From Opeltia flavorubescens (Eukaryota; Ascomycota; Lecanoromycetes; Teloschistales; Teloschistaceae): a stretch of 64,000 nt of DNA. Below are positions 24,400 through 34,659 of this stretch, in pieces. Numbering within the stretch: position 1 is the first letter of the stretch; each line of letters begins with the position of its first letter. The DNA is taken from assembly GCA_000442125.1 (NCBI GenBank), contig KE546975.1, positions 186,001 through 250,000 of the forward strand, in the 5' to 3' direction. The notes below the pieces were generated by a model. That model saw only the letters and a program-made list of their open reading frames with translations, was not told the DNA's origin and did not search any database. The position numbers and the translations under genes are program-made.

Positions 24400-25122
24400 G
24401 GCTGTTTCCGGTAGGTGGCGCAGCTCAATTGATCAATTCCAATCGTTTGGTTTGCCCCTTAGTGTCTTAGCGCTGAGAGTATGAGAGTGCAAAGCCTTGG
24501 GATAAAAAGGAGCAGAGGCGCTATCAGCGTGATGAAGTGGGATCATGAGCTTGCTGTCTTGTTCTGGCTACATAGCCTTTTTGGCTTGTTGCAGGGCGGG
24601 GTATGACTTGTGTAACCACACAATGACATAAGTCTTCTGAAGTCGCATCACCAAAGATAAGGGCAAACTATAGTAAATGAGGTTGCCCACGCGTTACTCG
24701 GTGTGTCGACATCACCTTGATCACAGATCAGCCGTAGTTTCGCTGGCGACGGAATTGTACGGGAATTTAAATCGGCACTATAACTGCAACGGCAAGGCAA
24801 GCGTTACCGAGGCACACATAGTGCGGCTCTACAGAATTACTCAGCAGGCCCTAGGATGCTAGGCGCACGTCGAGGCTTCCCCATCTTGACCACTTTGTAC
24901 GATAAGGGAAAGCAATCAGGCTGAGTGCTTACAGGTGAGGGGGGAAGGCTTCGAGCGCCCGCCCCCATCGCAGCGCATCGCACCAACGATGGAAATCCCC
25001 GGCTACTGCCTAGCGAGACAGTCACTCAACCTCGAATTAAGCTCATCTTACACCCATCTCCTCTCACGTAGAGTTGGCCTTGGTTTCGACATGCTCTGTG
25101 CCTCGACTGCTTCTTTCCAACC
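24400..25122. promoter_or_regulatory. Divergent promoter region, ~0.7 kb
   Basis: It separates the 63-aa gene (minus) from the kinase/vWA gene (plus). Overlapping frames of about 60-80 codons are present, with no supporting features. No clear regulatory motif is seen. Confidence 0.4.
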
Positions 25123-28100
25123 ATGTCACCGGTTCCTACAGTTGTGCCGCAGTCAATACATGATCCCATCATAGATGAATTCCTGCAATGGCGGAAAAGC
25201 GCCGAGAAGATGGGTCGTCGCGGCTCAAACAACGACATCAACGCCAATTACATCCCGGAGAACTCCCTGAAGACGTGGTTGACGCAAACAAGGATTCAAG
25301 GGCTGCTCAAAGCATTGTTTAAAGATGATAGAGACGCTGTACCTGACGCTAGTCGTGTTATACAGCACTACTTGCGACCATTCGCCATACTCCTCACCAT
25401 CGGCTGTGGCTCAATGATCCGTCTCTTCATGAATCGTCTGAGTTTGCGAGATAGCGCATTGCCGTTCTTCACCGAGCCGGCCGAATTTCCAACCTTGGCC
25501 GGTAGCAATCTCTTCCAGTCATTTTACAACTGGCAATGGCACTTTTACCCTACCAAACTGGAATATAATATGGCCGATGATCTTTCCGACGACTACATCC
25601 TACCCATGGTTATTGATGAGCAGCGTGGGAGTGGAGGGAGCGCCGTCGTGTACAAAGTCACGGTAGATCCCGAGTATAACGGTCTCATCCCTGGTGATGG
25701 TAGCGACTACGTCAGTCTCGACCGATCTCCGCCTTCTAAGACAGCATGCTGACCTCTAGGTGCACAGTCGACAACACGCCTGACATCTAACACATTCGCC
25801 CTGAAAACATACCGCCGCAACTCCGAAGCCAAGAAATACTTCGACAACGAATGCACTGCATACAAGAGGCTACGATACCAGGATAAGCCTCACGCAAACA
25901 TCATTGGATATTACGGCAGTTTCGTGCGATACAACACCTACAATATTATCCTAGAATATGCAGACCGAGGAACCCTGAATGATTTCCTACAGGAGACCCA
26001 CGAGCCGACAAATAGTACTGGGATTATGACGTTCTGGACACAATTCCTCGGGATCCTCCATGGTTTGGCCCATATCCATGGCACACCTGGACTTGCGTTG
26101 GAGGACCCATGGGTATTACTTGGGTACATGAATCCTGAATTCTTTCAATTACCTGAAGCTCATAGTATTTATAGCTGGCACCATGACCTTACCCCGGACA
26201 ACATTCTAGTGGTCACCCGAAATCATGAATCTCCATACAACTGCGAATTCAAGATAGCCGACTTCGGTCTCGCGCATTTCCAACGATTTAGCACCTCAAC
26301 ATATAATGCGACTGACATGGATCAACACGGGAGCAATGCCTACAGTAAGGCACCAGCCATCCAATGTCTCAGATTAAGCTAAACATTACTAGGTGCACCA
26401 GAAGCATATCGAAGCTCGGCCCTAGAGAAAGCGCGTCTACAGGTCCCGCAAAATGTCGAGATCTGGTCGATTGGCTGTATCCTTAGTGAAGTCGCTACTT
26501 GGATCACAGAAGGCATGCCCAAAGTCTTAGAATATCGGCGCCGTCGTGCGATGGAAGTTCACAGCAAAATTTCGAGAAACGAAGAGCTCTTCTTTCACAA
26601 TTACAAGGTACTGGAAGCGGTCAAACAAATGCATGAAGAGATTAAGCAGAACAGTCGCCCTACTGATCGTATCACTGATGCCGTCATCCAAAGGCTTGTC
26701 AAAGCAATGATGATAATAGATCATCACGCACGCGCTCCAGCGACGCATTTTTTGGACCAATCTAGACAAATCCTTGACGAAGCCCGACCTGCTCCAGGCC
26801 ACACCGTCTCGGACGAGGTAATAGGCACCAGTCGACCCAGGCTTCCGCCAAATCTTCCCCCCGGTCTCGACCACATTACATCGCTCCCACTGTCTTCCGA
26901 TTTCTACCCTGCACGACCAGCTTGGAACACCTTGCTGGATAGATCTTCAACGGGTCCAATTTCTGGATTGGCACGCCAGGAAGAACCTCCAAATTTCAAT
27001 AGGATCAGTGCTAATCACTCTCATCTATCTCACTCGGTGTTTCCATCTCGACCGATCAGCGGAATAGCTTCCGTTCCTCCACAGCCGTCATTTGACTCAT
27101 CAACGGCTACGGATTCTTCGCCCCTGCGAGATAATCAGCGATCCGACTCGCAGCTAAACAACGCTGAGGGACCAGTGACGTCACACAAACCACCACAAGA
27201 TCACCGTCTACGTCTTCCTTTCATGTCAGTCAAGGATGGTCTGAAAACTAAACGCGACAAAGACCGAAAGATTCCTTGCAAATACATTGGCGAAGATTTG
27301 ATTTATACCTTAGATACTGTGCTCAAGATTCGTGATCATGTAGGCTTCTTCCTTTACTAGCTTTATCATTCACGTCTAACCTTATCAAGGTGTTTCTTGT
27401 TGACAACGCGGCCAGCATGGGCCAATACAAACACCAAGTCAGAGACGTTCTGGAGCTATTGAGTTCCTTGACAGAGAGATACGACCCGAACGGTCTTGAT
27501 CTATACTTCACGACCGAGCCCAAAAGGAATCACAAACCGAATGGCAATAAGAAGATGTTGAAGATTTTCGACGAGCACCCTGCGCACAGCGTCATCGACA
27601 TGCGAGAGTGCTTTGCATCAATCATGGAACCATATCGGGCTCAATTTGGTCAGAGGAACCTGTTCAGCAAGCTTCGTCAAAAACCTTCAAAAGGCCCTCG
27701 CAAAATTAGCCTTTATATTTTGACGGATGGGGTCTGGGATCCTGAGTGTGACCTGGTCAATGAGGTTAAAGCTCTCGTCGCGAGCTTGCAAAAGAAAGAG
27801 ATGCCTGACAAACATGTGGGCATTCAATTCATTCGTTTCGGAGACGATCCCAAAGCTATAGACCGACTTGAGAAACTGGACTCAGGGCTTTCGCTTGAAT
27901 TGTGCGTTCACCTTTTGCTTTGCCATATTAGACTTTGGTTTGAGGAAGCCCAGCCATTGTCCCCGTTGCTCTATCGACTTTTCTTCCGGACATAATTGCT
28001 GACGTGAATTTTCCAACTGTAGAGACATTATCGATCATACATCCGCCAAAGGGAATGTGTGGAAGATGCTTCTCGGACCGCTCAACCCTTGGATTGACGA

Positions 28101-28152
28101 CGACCGTAAAGGAGAACCTCGACACGAGCCGTATATGAATGGTGTATCTTGA
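25123..28152 (+). CDS. Protein kinase fused to a von Willebrand factor A (vWA) domain
   Basis: Five exons (25123-25710, 25768-26344, 26393-27339, 27390-27901, 28023-28152) give 917 residues. Residues 1-165 form an N-terminal region. The kinase domain has a glycine loop RGSGGSAVVYKV (~169), ALKTYRR with the ATP lysine (~209), a catalytic loop WHHDLTPDN (~333), DFG (~361), S-APEAY just after the exon 2/3 junction, and VEIWSIGC. Asp and Asn of the catalytic loop are kept, but the usual HRDLK lysine is Thr. A Ser/Pro-rich linker of ~200 residues follows. The vWA domain (~705-880) has FLVDNAASMG in place of DxSxS, YILTDGVWD, and a C-terminal NVWKMLLGPLNPW block. Kinase/vWA fusions are known as a fungal accessory-genome architecture; the substrate is unknown. 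The first donor is GTCAGT and the fourth is GTGCGT, weaker than the others but frame-consistent. Confidence 0.88.
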
Positions 28153-28823
28153 GCACCTGGACCGTTGCCACGATCTTGAAGATAATGATATGGACGGCCC
28201 TTTGCCATGACGGGATATAGCGCCCTCGCGTTCTTCCTCCTGTCCATGAATCTTGGGTGTCTTCTAGGAGGAATCCAGCTTTACAATCTTTTCCCTCCGT
28301 CGGAAACCGATATACCCATTGGGCGAGGCGCGTACGGCGTTCGTGATTTATCCGTTTCGATACTCCGAGTGCCGCTTTACTAACATTTCTTGTGTAATGT
28401 CTTCAATTCCATTCGGAGGATACCCATTTAACTTTAAAAAGTCAATGTTTGGGATAGAACTCTTGTCGACGCTCTTTGTTATGACATAGCTGGGTATACG
28501 GCCATGATTAATGTCAGCATGGGAAATGTAGTAATGGTTGTACGGTTCATGAAAGGGTGGCGGCCGCGACTCGTGGGTGAGTAAAAAGAAGGGAAGGACC
28601 GTCGGCTTTTTCGATTGCATGCTGTAGATGAATCTATTGGTCGATATTATTATAAGGTAGCTTTGAAATTTCTTTGGTCAGGAAGAAGGCGGCTATGGTC
28701 AAGATCTCATAGCCGACACGGTCCCGCCTTGTGGTTTGCTATCTCCACAAACGTTAGGTCAATCTTCATGGTAATCATAGAATATTTGTCTAAGAAGCCC
28801 AAGGAAGAAATTTTCCATACATA
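28153..28823. other. Intergenic region, ~0.67 kb
   Basis: It lies upstream of the second small secreted-protein gene. A 90-codon minus-strand frame (28348-28620) has no recognisable feature, and I do not call it a gene. The rest shows nothing distinctive. Confidence 0.35.
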
Positions 28824-29348
28824 ATGGAGATAAACATGGTTTCTCATCTCCTCAGCGCATTTCTCATGCTCGCTCTACTCTCTATACCATCTCTAACTCA
28901 ACCCATCCTTCCCCATCCAACCATTCCAAATCCAAACACAATAACACCCCCCTCAACCCCCCTCCTAAGATCCTGGCCCAAAGCCCCCTGGTCCCTCCCC
29001 AGCCACCAAGACGGACACATAGAAATCGAATTCTACGGCCGTCACCTCCCCTACACCATAGAGACCGAACTTCTCATCTACCAAAGCGTCAGCGACATTG
29101 ACCTACTCCTACACCAATCCTTCGATCCAGCGCGGCAAGTTTACTTGGCAGGTGTTGCTGAGTTTAATTTAAGGTTGGAGGCGAGGAGTCCGGCGACGAA
29201 GGAGGAGGTGCTGGAGATGTTTTGGTGGATGAGGATGCTTGTGGGACGGTATAGGGATTCGCCGACGGAGGTTAAGGGGGGGGTGCTTTTTGTGGGGGGG
29301 GAGGTTAGGTGTTTTTTTGGGTTGATGTTTCCGGGGATTAAATCGTGA
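28824..29348 (+). CDS. Small secreted protein (copy 2 of a paralogous pair)
   Basis: One exon encodes 174 residues; starting at the second ATG (28836) gives MVSHLLSAFLMLALL, which lines up better with copy 1 and is the likelier start. Signal peptide, Pro/Thr-rich linker, then the same domain as at 20.4 kb: WP-APW, EFYGRHLP, ARQVYLAGV, SPATKEEVLEMFWW and the end LMFPG. Only one cysteine is present. The last exon portion is strikingly G-rich on the coding strand (runs of eight G near 29276 and 29299), the mirror of the C-rich 5' half. Right after the stop, TTGATGTTTCC-GGGATTAAA is repeated once (29323 and 29353), a small duplication of the gene's 3' end. Family unknown to me. Confidence 0.75.
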   Translation: MEINMVSHLLSAFLMLALLSIPSLTQPILPHPTIPNPNTITPPSTPLLRSWPKAPWSLPSHQDGHIEIEFYGRHLPYTIETELLIYQSVSDIDLLLHQSFDPARQVYLAGVAEFNLRLEARSPATKEEVLEMFWWMRMLVGRYRDSPTEVKGGVLFVGGEVRCFFGLMFPGIKS

Positions 29349-29725
29349 TGTCGTTGATGTTTCCTGGGATTAAAAGATGGTGCTGTATGAGGATATTTTT
29401 GGGGGGTAGCATGTTACATGTGCTAGGTTGTTTTATTGAATTTCGAAAAAGTCTGTATTGTATATTTTTGATGTAAGATGGTCGTGAGCAATCAGATATT
29501 GGAATCATGGGTAAGCAAAGATCTTAGTGAAGTGATAGGATCACTCTTCTCTTGCTCAATCGAGGATAGCGCGGGACGCGTCGCGTGGAATTTCTACCGA
29601 TCGTCGTCGTTTCGTATTTTGCCTTACCTTGTAGGACTGCACTTATCGATGATATATCAAACTTTAAAAGTCTCTCATCAGCATTTTCATGGGAACATTC
29701 AGTCACGTCAAGCCGTTTCGACGCA
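29349..29725. other. Short intergenic region
   Basis: It begins with a ~20-bp duplicate of the 3' end of the preceding gene. The remainder carries overlapping frames on both strands that continue into the next locus, with no independent support. Confidence 0.35.
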
Positions 29726-31379
29726 ATGGATGATGACAAAATCATGGTGGAGGATGATGATGCCGTTGGCCAAGCCGTTGAGAGCCCGTATGATCGCGAA
29801 GCAGAAGACATTGAGTGTCCGTATGATAACGAGGCTGAAGATGGCGACGAATGGGAGGAATACGACTGGCTGGAAGGTCTCAACGCACAAGCCAAAGGAC
29901 CATGTGGTAAAGTGATCGGCCGTTGCCATGCCAAGCAAGGGGACCGCTGCATGGGGAACGGAGCTTAACCGAGGTCGAATTCTATTCATTGAGCATCTGG
30001 ACATTGACAAAGAGTACAGGAGACAGGGATACGGAAGGAGAATCGTCGAAGACACCTGGGAGCAAGCTCAGCGACTGACGGACAATTGTGACTTTGCAAT
30101 CGTATGGGTCGCATATCTAGATCCTCACGCCATTGACCGTGAAGCAAGTCAGCTATCAATTGATCAGGTCAGCGAATTAAAATCTAATGCACATGGAGTT
30201 TCCGAAGATTTCTGGCGGTCGTTGGGTTTCAGGCGCATAGGATCTAGCACTTGGTTTGCAAGAGCAAAGGATCCCGCGCATCCATCAAACGCTCTTAACG
30301 CCAACAATGACTACAGGCGACCTTCCGCTTTAGGATCTCAATCCATGCAGTTTGATCAATTGTGGCCCTACGATTCTGCTATCCTCCAAGCGACGGATGC
30401 AGCTACCCTGTCTCTTCTAAGACTTCGTCTAGCATCTACACCAGCGAGTGACCCCCGTTGGCTATTGGTGGATGGGCATGGGAACACCATTATGCACGTT
30501 CTGGCTACTGAGAGGAAACCAGAGTCACTGGCATGGCTCCTCAACCAATCTTTCGGCACAGATCTCTCTCGCATACGGAATCTTGAAGGCGAAACACCGT
30601 TGGACGCCTTGCAGGTCCAACTCGAAAGACGCAGATCTAGGAAGGACAGAGGTGGAATGACAATAGTCGTCTCGGACGACTTTAATGGCTTCAAGCCGAA
30701 CGAGGTGGCGTGTCTTCAGATTCTTGAGGGACATGCTGATCCCTCGGAAGACCTAATGCTTCGTCTCAAATTTGGATGTACATGTGGCCAGTGCATCGGA
30801 GGTTTTCTCAGCCCTCGCACATCATTCGTAATTCGCTATGAGGCTGAAGATAAGTGCGACGCAATTCGTGGATGTTTCTCGCTTATTGCAGGATCCGAGT
30901 GGCGCGAGCTTATGAGACACCATCTCCGCCTGATAGGGCCCGACTTCGAAACGAAGTTGTGTGCGGACGCATCCTTGCGTAGAGGATTCACCGCGGTTCT
31001 TGCTCACATCGCGGAGAGCCTCGGCAGGAAAAAAGTTCCGGTCACTGCGAATGTTGCCGAATGTTTCGACGATGAATGTCTTGAATGTCTTGACGATGGA
31101 TGTTATGACGATGAATGTGCTACTGCGATAAGCGATGTCCTGAACGTCACGGCTACTGTCGCTTCTTGTTTCATTGGCTGTGTTGCAATTGTGATTGAGA
31201 ATGATTTGTATCTCGGCAACGGGTCTCATGAAGAACACTTGGGCGAAATTATGGAAAAGTTGCCGAAGTGTAGGAATGACAGGGAATTTGGTTTTGCTTG
31301 TCGCCAATACTGTGTTCAAGCAGGGCTAGGAGTCCGAGCTGCTCGGAGCATCGTTGAGCGTATGGGTGGGTGCTGGTGA
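29726..31379 (+). pseudogene. GNAT-type acetyltransferase-like gene with a broken reading frame
   Basis: An acidic N-terminus with a repeated PYD-EAED unit lies in one frame (29726 to about 29940, ending after NAQAKGPCGKVIGRCHAK). The body continues in another frame (29928-31379) from KGTAAWGTELNRGRILFIEHLDI, with the GNAT acetyl-CoA loop RRQGYGRRIVE. In relatives I recall, roughly 45 residues separate these blocks (the segment with ET--LAF-LFD-YG). Here they nearly abut, so an internal deletion with frameshift is likely; no plausible intron restores the frame. After the GNAT part there is a region with a weak ankyrin look (GNTIMHVLA), then a domain ending with ELPECRND-like residues (KLPKCRNDREFGF). 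Near residue 390 a Cys/Asp repeat (DDEC-ECLDDGCYDDEC) is encoded by a short tandem DNA repeat at 31063-31120. If the 29928 ATG were used, a 483-aa protein lacking part of the GNAT fold would result. Confidence 0.6.
31063..31120 (+). repeat. Short tandem repeat encoding a Cys/Asp-rich stretch
   Basis: Units related to GAATGTxTxGACGATGxATGT recur three times. They encode FDDEC, LDDGC and YDDEC inside an otherwise ordinary domain. The unit length is a multiple of three, so expansion keeps the frame. Confidence 0.65.
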
Positions 31380-31912
31380 TCGAGTTGGGCACTGATAATA
31401 CATAATCATACTAGTCCTGCAGGTACAGTCCTTTCCCTTTCTCATGAAAAACGTTACTGATCTCTCATGAGAAGTAACAAGAACATGCCCAATGTCTCAC
31501 AAATATTGATAAACAGATGCACGGTTGGCGCTTTCGCCGAGAGACAGTATGCTGATTCAGCTTTCTTCGCCAAATTAGAACAGTGAGTCTACGTGTCGAT
31601 AGGCTCGTTTCAAAACCATGCACTGCTGACAAGAGAGTAGATTTCCTCTTAGCTGTGCTATCCAGCCTCGAAGTTTATGCCAGAGCCAGGCACGCGGCCG
31701 CAGATTCGGATCACCGACAAACGTGGTACAAGTCTCGAATGTCGAAAGTAACGATCGTTGAGAATAGCTGCGAGCACAAAAATAGCACCATCTCTGACCT
31801 CATCGTTGTGCTCGATCATCATTATTTGACTGATCCCTGACCCAACTAATCCCCTTATCAAAATCGGCATCAATTCATATCTCCGATCCTAAATCCGTCT
31901 ACATGCTCATCG
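31380..31912. other. Intergenic region, ~0.5 kb
   Basis: It lies between the 3' end of the GNAT-like locus and the convergent small-family copy. Short frames only; nothing identified. Confidence 0.35.
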
Positions 31913-32236
31913 TCACCACAAAAGGTAGTATGACTGAATGTAAAACACATCCTTGACGACCGGACCGATTCGCTTTGACTCTGTCTGCAAGCCGTCTACC
32001 TTGACGATAAGGTCGCTAATCATTTGTCTCCACACAGACAACGCACCATCTTCACTGCCCCTACAACCCTTCCCCCTCCGTGCCTCAAGCTGTGCCCGCA
32101 GTTGGCTCAGAATTTTTTGATCTTTGTGATAGCGACGATATTCGGCGTCGTTATGTGCTCTTGTGCCAGCGGGGCTGATGTTTGGATTGGGCCCGTAGAA
32201 ACGATATGATAGGTTTGTGGAATAAACGGTCTTTTT
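31913..32236 (-). pseudogene. Copy 1 of a tandem small-protein family, 5' part missing or decayed
   Basis: The open frame from 32236 to the stop at 31913 (107 codons) has no ATG and is preceded by an in-frame TAA. Its product matches the intact 142-aa gene 0.9 kb away: AHNDAEYRRYH against RAWNDTTVQRYH, then LSQLRAQLEAR against LLQLRAQLIAR, then VWRQMISDLIVKVDGLQTES against TWQQQVTNVVAEMDAFVEES. The homology starts where an exon could start, so a spliced gene with an unseen first exon is possible; a truncated copy is the simpler reading. Function unknown. Confidence 0.6.
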
Positions 32237-32781
32237 TTAAGGGCATTGGAAAATTAGCTTCGAGATCCGTTAGGCAGGAGAATAGCAACATTACCATTGA
32301 CTCTCTGTTAAAACTCATGGATTCAAGGTCCGTATACGGCGTTATTAAGGGTACATTGAACGTAGAGTTGGGGAGAGGCATGGTAAGGGGCATGGCGTGT
32401 GATGTTTCTGAAAGGTTTTGAACTTCAAGGGAACAAATGGTCATGTTTAGACTTTTTACTGGAACGCTTTTCGCGCTGACTATCTTTACTCGATGCCTTT
32501 TTTCTTGTGGCGGCGCAAATGTGATGAAGTATGCCTCATAAACATTAAAGCCTCAATGCTCAGTACTGATACGCAACAGAAATCTCTTTCACCAAGCCAA
32601 TGACAAAAATGGTGTGGATTATCGAACAGACATCGACTTTTGAAGGGGTTTTGCAATGTCATTCAGTATAGCAAGTTTTTGAACGCAGTTCAATTTGCCA
32701 CATGATAAAGGGGCGTCAGCTTCAAAGCAGCCGGAACCGATTGAAAACCCCCCACCTCACACCTATGCGAAAGAGGGTTAG
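32237..32781. other. Spacer between copies 1 and 2 of the small family
   Basis: A 97-codon minus-strand frame overlaps its left part but shows no similarity to the N-terminus of copy 2. No other feature is seen. Confidence 0.35.
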
Positions 32782-33210
32782 CTAGCGTGAAGAAAGAAAG
32801 TACGCCTTCTCCAGTTCCAACCCAAGTAATTCAGACTCCTCCACGAAAGCGTCCATTTCAGCAACAACATTTGTGACCTGCTGCTGCCAAGTACTAGCCC
32901 ATGCTACATCTCCGGCATCGCCACCACCCATCGTTGTTCGTGCTATAAGCTGTGCCCGTAATTGAAGAAGGTGTGCGTGTCCTGTGTGGTAGCGCTGGAC
33001 TGTGGTATCGTTCCACGCACGGTGCCTTTCTTCGCTGTGAAAGGTGTGCAGCTTGGAAAAGTGGTATATATTGGGAACCTTGGCAGAGTAGATAATCTGC
33101 TGAATGATTAGCTTCGTGGTACTTTGAATAACTGGATGGGTGGAAGAGGCTACCCATTGCTGCACGTACTCGTGGACTATGATTTTCCTTTTTCTTCGGA
33201 CAGGCGGCAT
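32782..33210 (-). CDS. Copy 2 of the tandem small-protein family, intact, 142 aa
   Basis: A single exon. I chose the ATG at 33210 because it begins a basic MPPVRRKRK stretch; the frame extends 30 codons upstream to another ATG whose sequence is less like a protein. The product is helical, hydrophilic and rich in His, Gln and Ala: HEYVQQWVASS, NIYHFSKLHTFHSEERHRAW, LLQLRAQLIAR, a glycine-rich turn, then STWQQQV--VVAEMDAFVEESELL. No signal peptide or membrane helix. The basic start could be a nuclear signal. Three related copies sit in a row on the same strand. Family unknown to me. Confidence 0.65.
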   Translation of the reverse strand: MPPVRRKRKIIVHEYVQQWVASSTHPVIQSTTKLIIQQIIYSAKVPNIYHFSKLHTFHSEERHRAWNDTTVQRYHTGHAHLLQLRAQLIARTTMGGGDAGDVAWASTWQQQVTNVVAEMDAFVEESELLGLELEKAYFLSSR

Positions 33211-33659
33211 TGTTGAGGAGTCGATTTCTTTGGTTAAGGGATTTGTGGTGAGGATTGCGATTTTCCTGAAGAAGCTGACGTATGACAATATGAGGTTCAA
33301 AAAAGAGCTTGTGTTTTGTCACTGTAAGATCCAAATTGTACTGATGACTTTACATCTCGTGATCCATCTTGGCGCCGCCATCACAAATAAAATTCAATTA
33401 CCACATACTCTTTTTTTGAGTCTATGAACGAGCACTTTGTCGTGTCAGCTCCGTCAATCGATACATCGTGCAGTCACTTAGCATTATTCAATGTCACCAA
33501 GTATCTAAATTTGTGCTGGTATCAGATCGACATGAGGGCATTCTCGACTTGTACAGCTCCTAAAATCTGTATCGAATCGCTTGATGCTGGCAATCTGTGG
33601 GAATCCAGTTACCTCTGATTCACACGAGGTGACAAGACTAAGAGCACAGAGTCGTATAA

Positions 33660-34023
33660 TCAAGCCGAAGAAGGGGGATCGTACAGGCAAATTGTATAGA
33701 TTCTCGCAAACTCCGAAATGAGCAACTTTGACTCCTTCAGCAGATCCTCCACTTTGACGGTGACATTGTTCAATTGATGCTTCCAAACAGTTGGTGAAGG
33801 CTCCTGAAAAACGCCCAAAATATACTGGCCTAACGTACAATGTTTTGCTAATCAGAAAACTATAAGAAAAGATGGATGAATGACGTACGCATGGTGATAA
33901 GATAAGAAGTCTAGAACACGATAACACGCGATCACGTGAAGATTTTAGATCTTTCACAACCACGCCGTGGTTGCCCTTCAATTCTCTGTCCACATATGCT
34001 TTCATTCCTTCTATACATTGCAT
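33660..34023 (-). CDS. Copy 3 of the tandem small-protein family, shortened (possible pseudogene)
   Basis: The C-terminal exon (33803-33660) encodes SPTVWKHQLNNVTVKVEDLL and KESKLL, clearly related to the tails of copies 1 and 2. It follows a GTACGT...TTTTTCAG intron of 85 nt. Exon 1 (34023-33889) supplies 45 residues starting at ATG and ending ILSPC, in phase, for a 92-aa product, shorter than copy 2. Further upstream, other frames may hold residues related to the missing N-terminal half, broken by a stop, so this may be a decaying copy with an alternative start. Function unknown. Confidence 0.42.
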
Positions 34024-34659
34024 GGCATGGAATCATCTCTATGAGATATGTCCTTCTTGTCACAGATACCATTGATGCCGGCCAGTTGCCACCCGCTCGA
34101 CATGTTTGGACATGCCAGAGAATCTCTCTGGTAATGCCCCTTGGGGATCTAACAGCGCATTTCCTCAGTGATGTAGATGTCTTTTGTTCGGAAGAGCGGA
34201 CATTCATTCCAGTACATTTAACGGACCTTTTGATACGTCGATTTGCAGCATTATCCTCGCAGTACCTGAGTGTATTGCGAAGTGTATTGCGAAGTTTCAT
34301 CAGCCATCAGGTATTCATTAGCTTCCCTACCTAACATGTAGGAGAATCTCAATATTTTTTATATGATGTATTTAATGCGCTTCGATGAACGATCAAAATG
34401 TGTTGAGGCTTCTACACAGGCGTGGTAATCTACTGAAAGTGAAGATTGTCTGTATCTTACTTTCTTCGCAGTTTCTTCTTCACATGTCGTCAATGGATGT
34501 ATTCATCTCGCGTCAATGCATAATCAGACCTCATTCTTGAGCAATCCTCGTTAGTCGATCGGATGCGTTTGGTCCTCGCCATTAGTCGAGAGACAACAAA
34601 AAGTCGCAGACCCCAATCCTTGACAGGCAATATCGCAGTCCTAGACAGAACCAAGCAAC
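34024..34659. other. Intergenic region, ~0.6 kb
   Basis: It contains decayed-looking sequence upstream of copy 3 and the promoter of the gene at 34660. A 12-bp direct repeat (AGTGTATTGCGA) occurs at 34268 and 34280. Nothing else stands out. Confidence 0.4.

Noticed and set aside
28348-28620. 90-codon minus-strand frame
   Set aside because: Composition is plausible, but there is no recognisable motif, no partner exon and no related copy in the window.
29478-29915. 145-codon plus-strand frame
   Set aside because: It overlaps the acidic, repeat-bearing frame of the GNAT-like locus and its own translation is unlike a protein (many Trp/Met/Arg runs).
33932-34300. 122-codon minus-strand frame upstream of small-family copy 3
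   Set aside because: The translation is Arg/Cys-rich and unlike copies 1 and 2; the possible homology in this stretch lies in a different frame with a stop.
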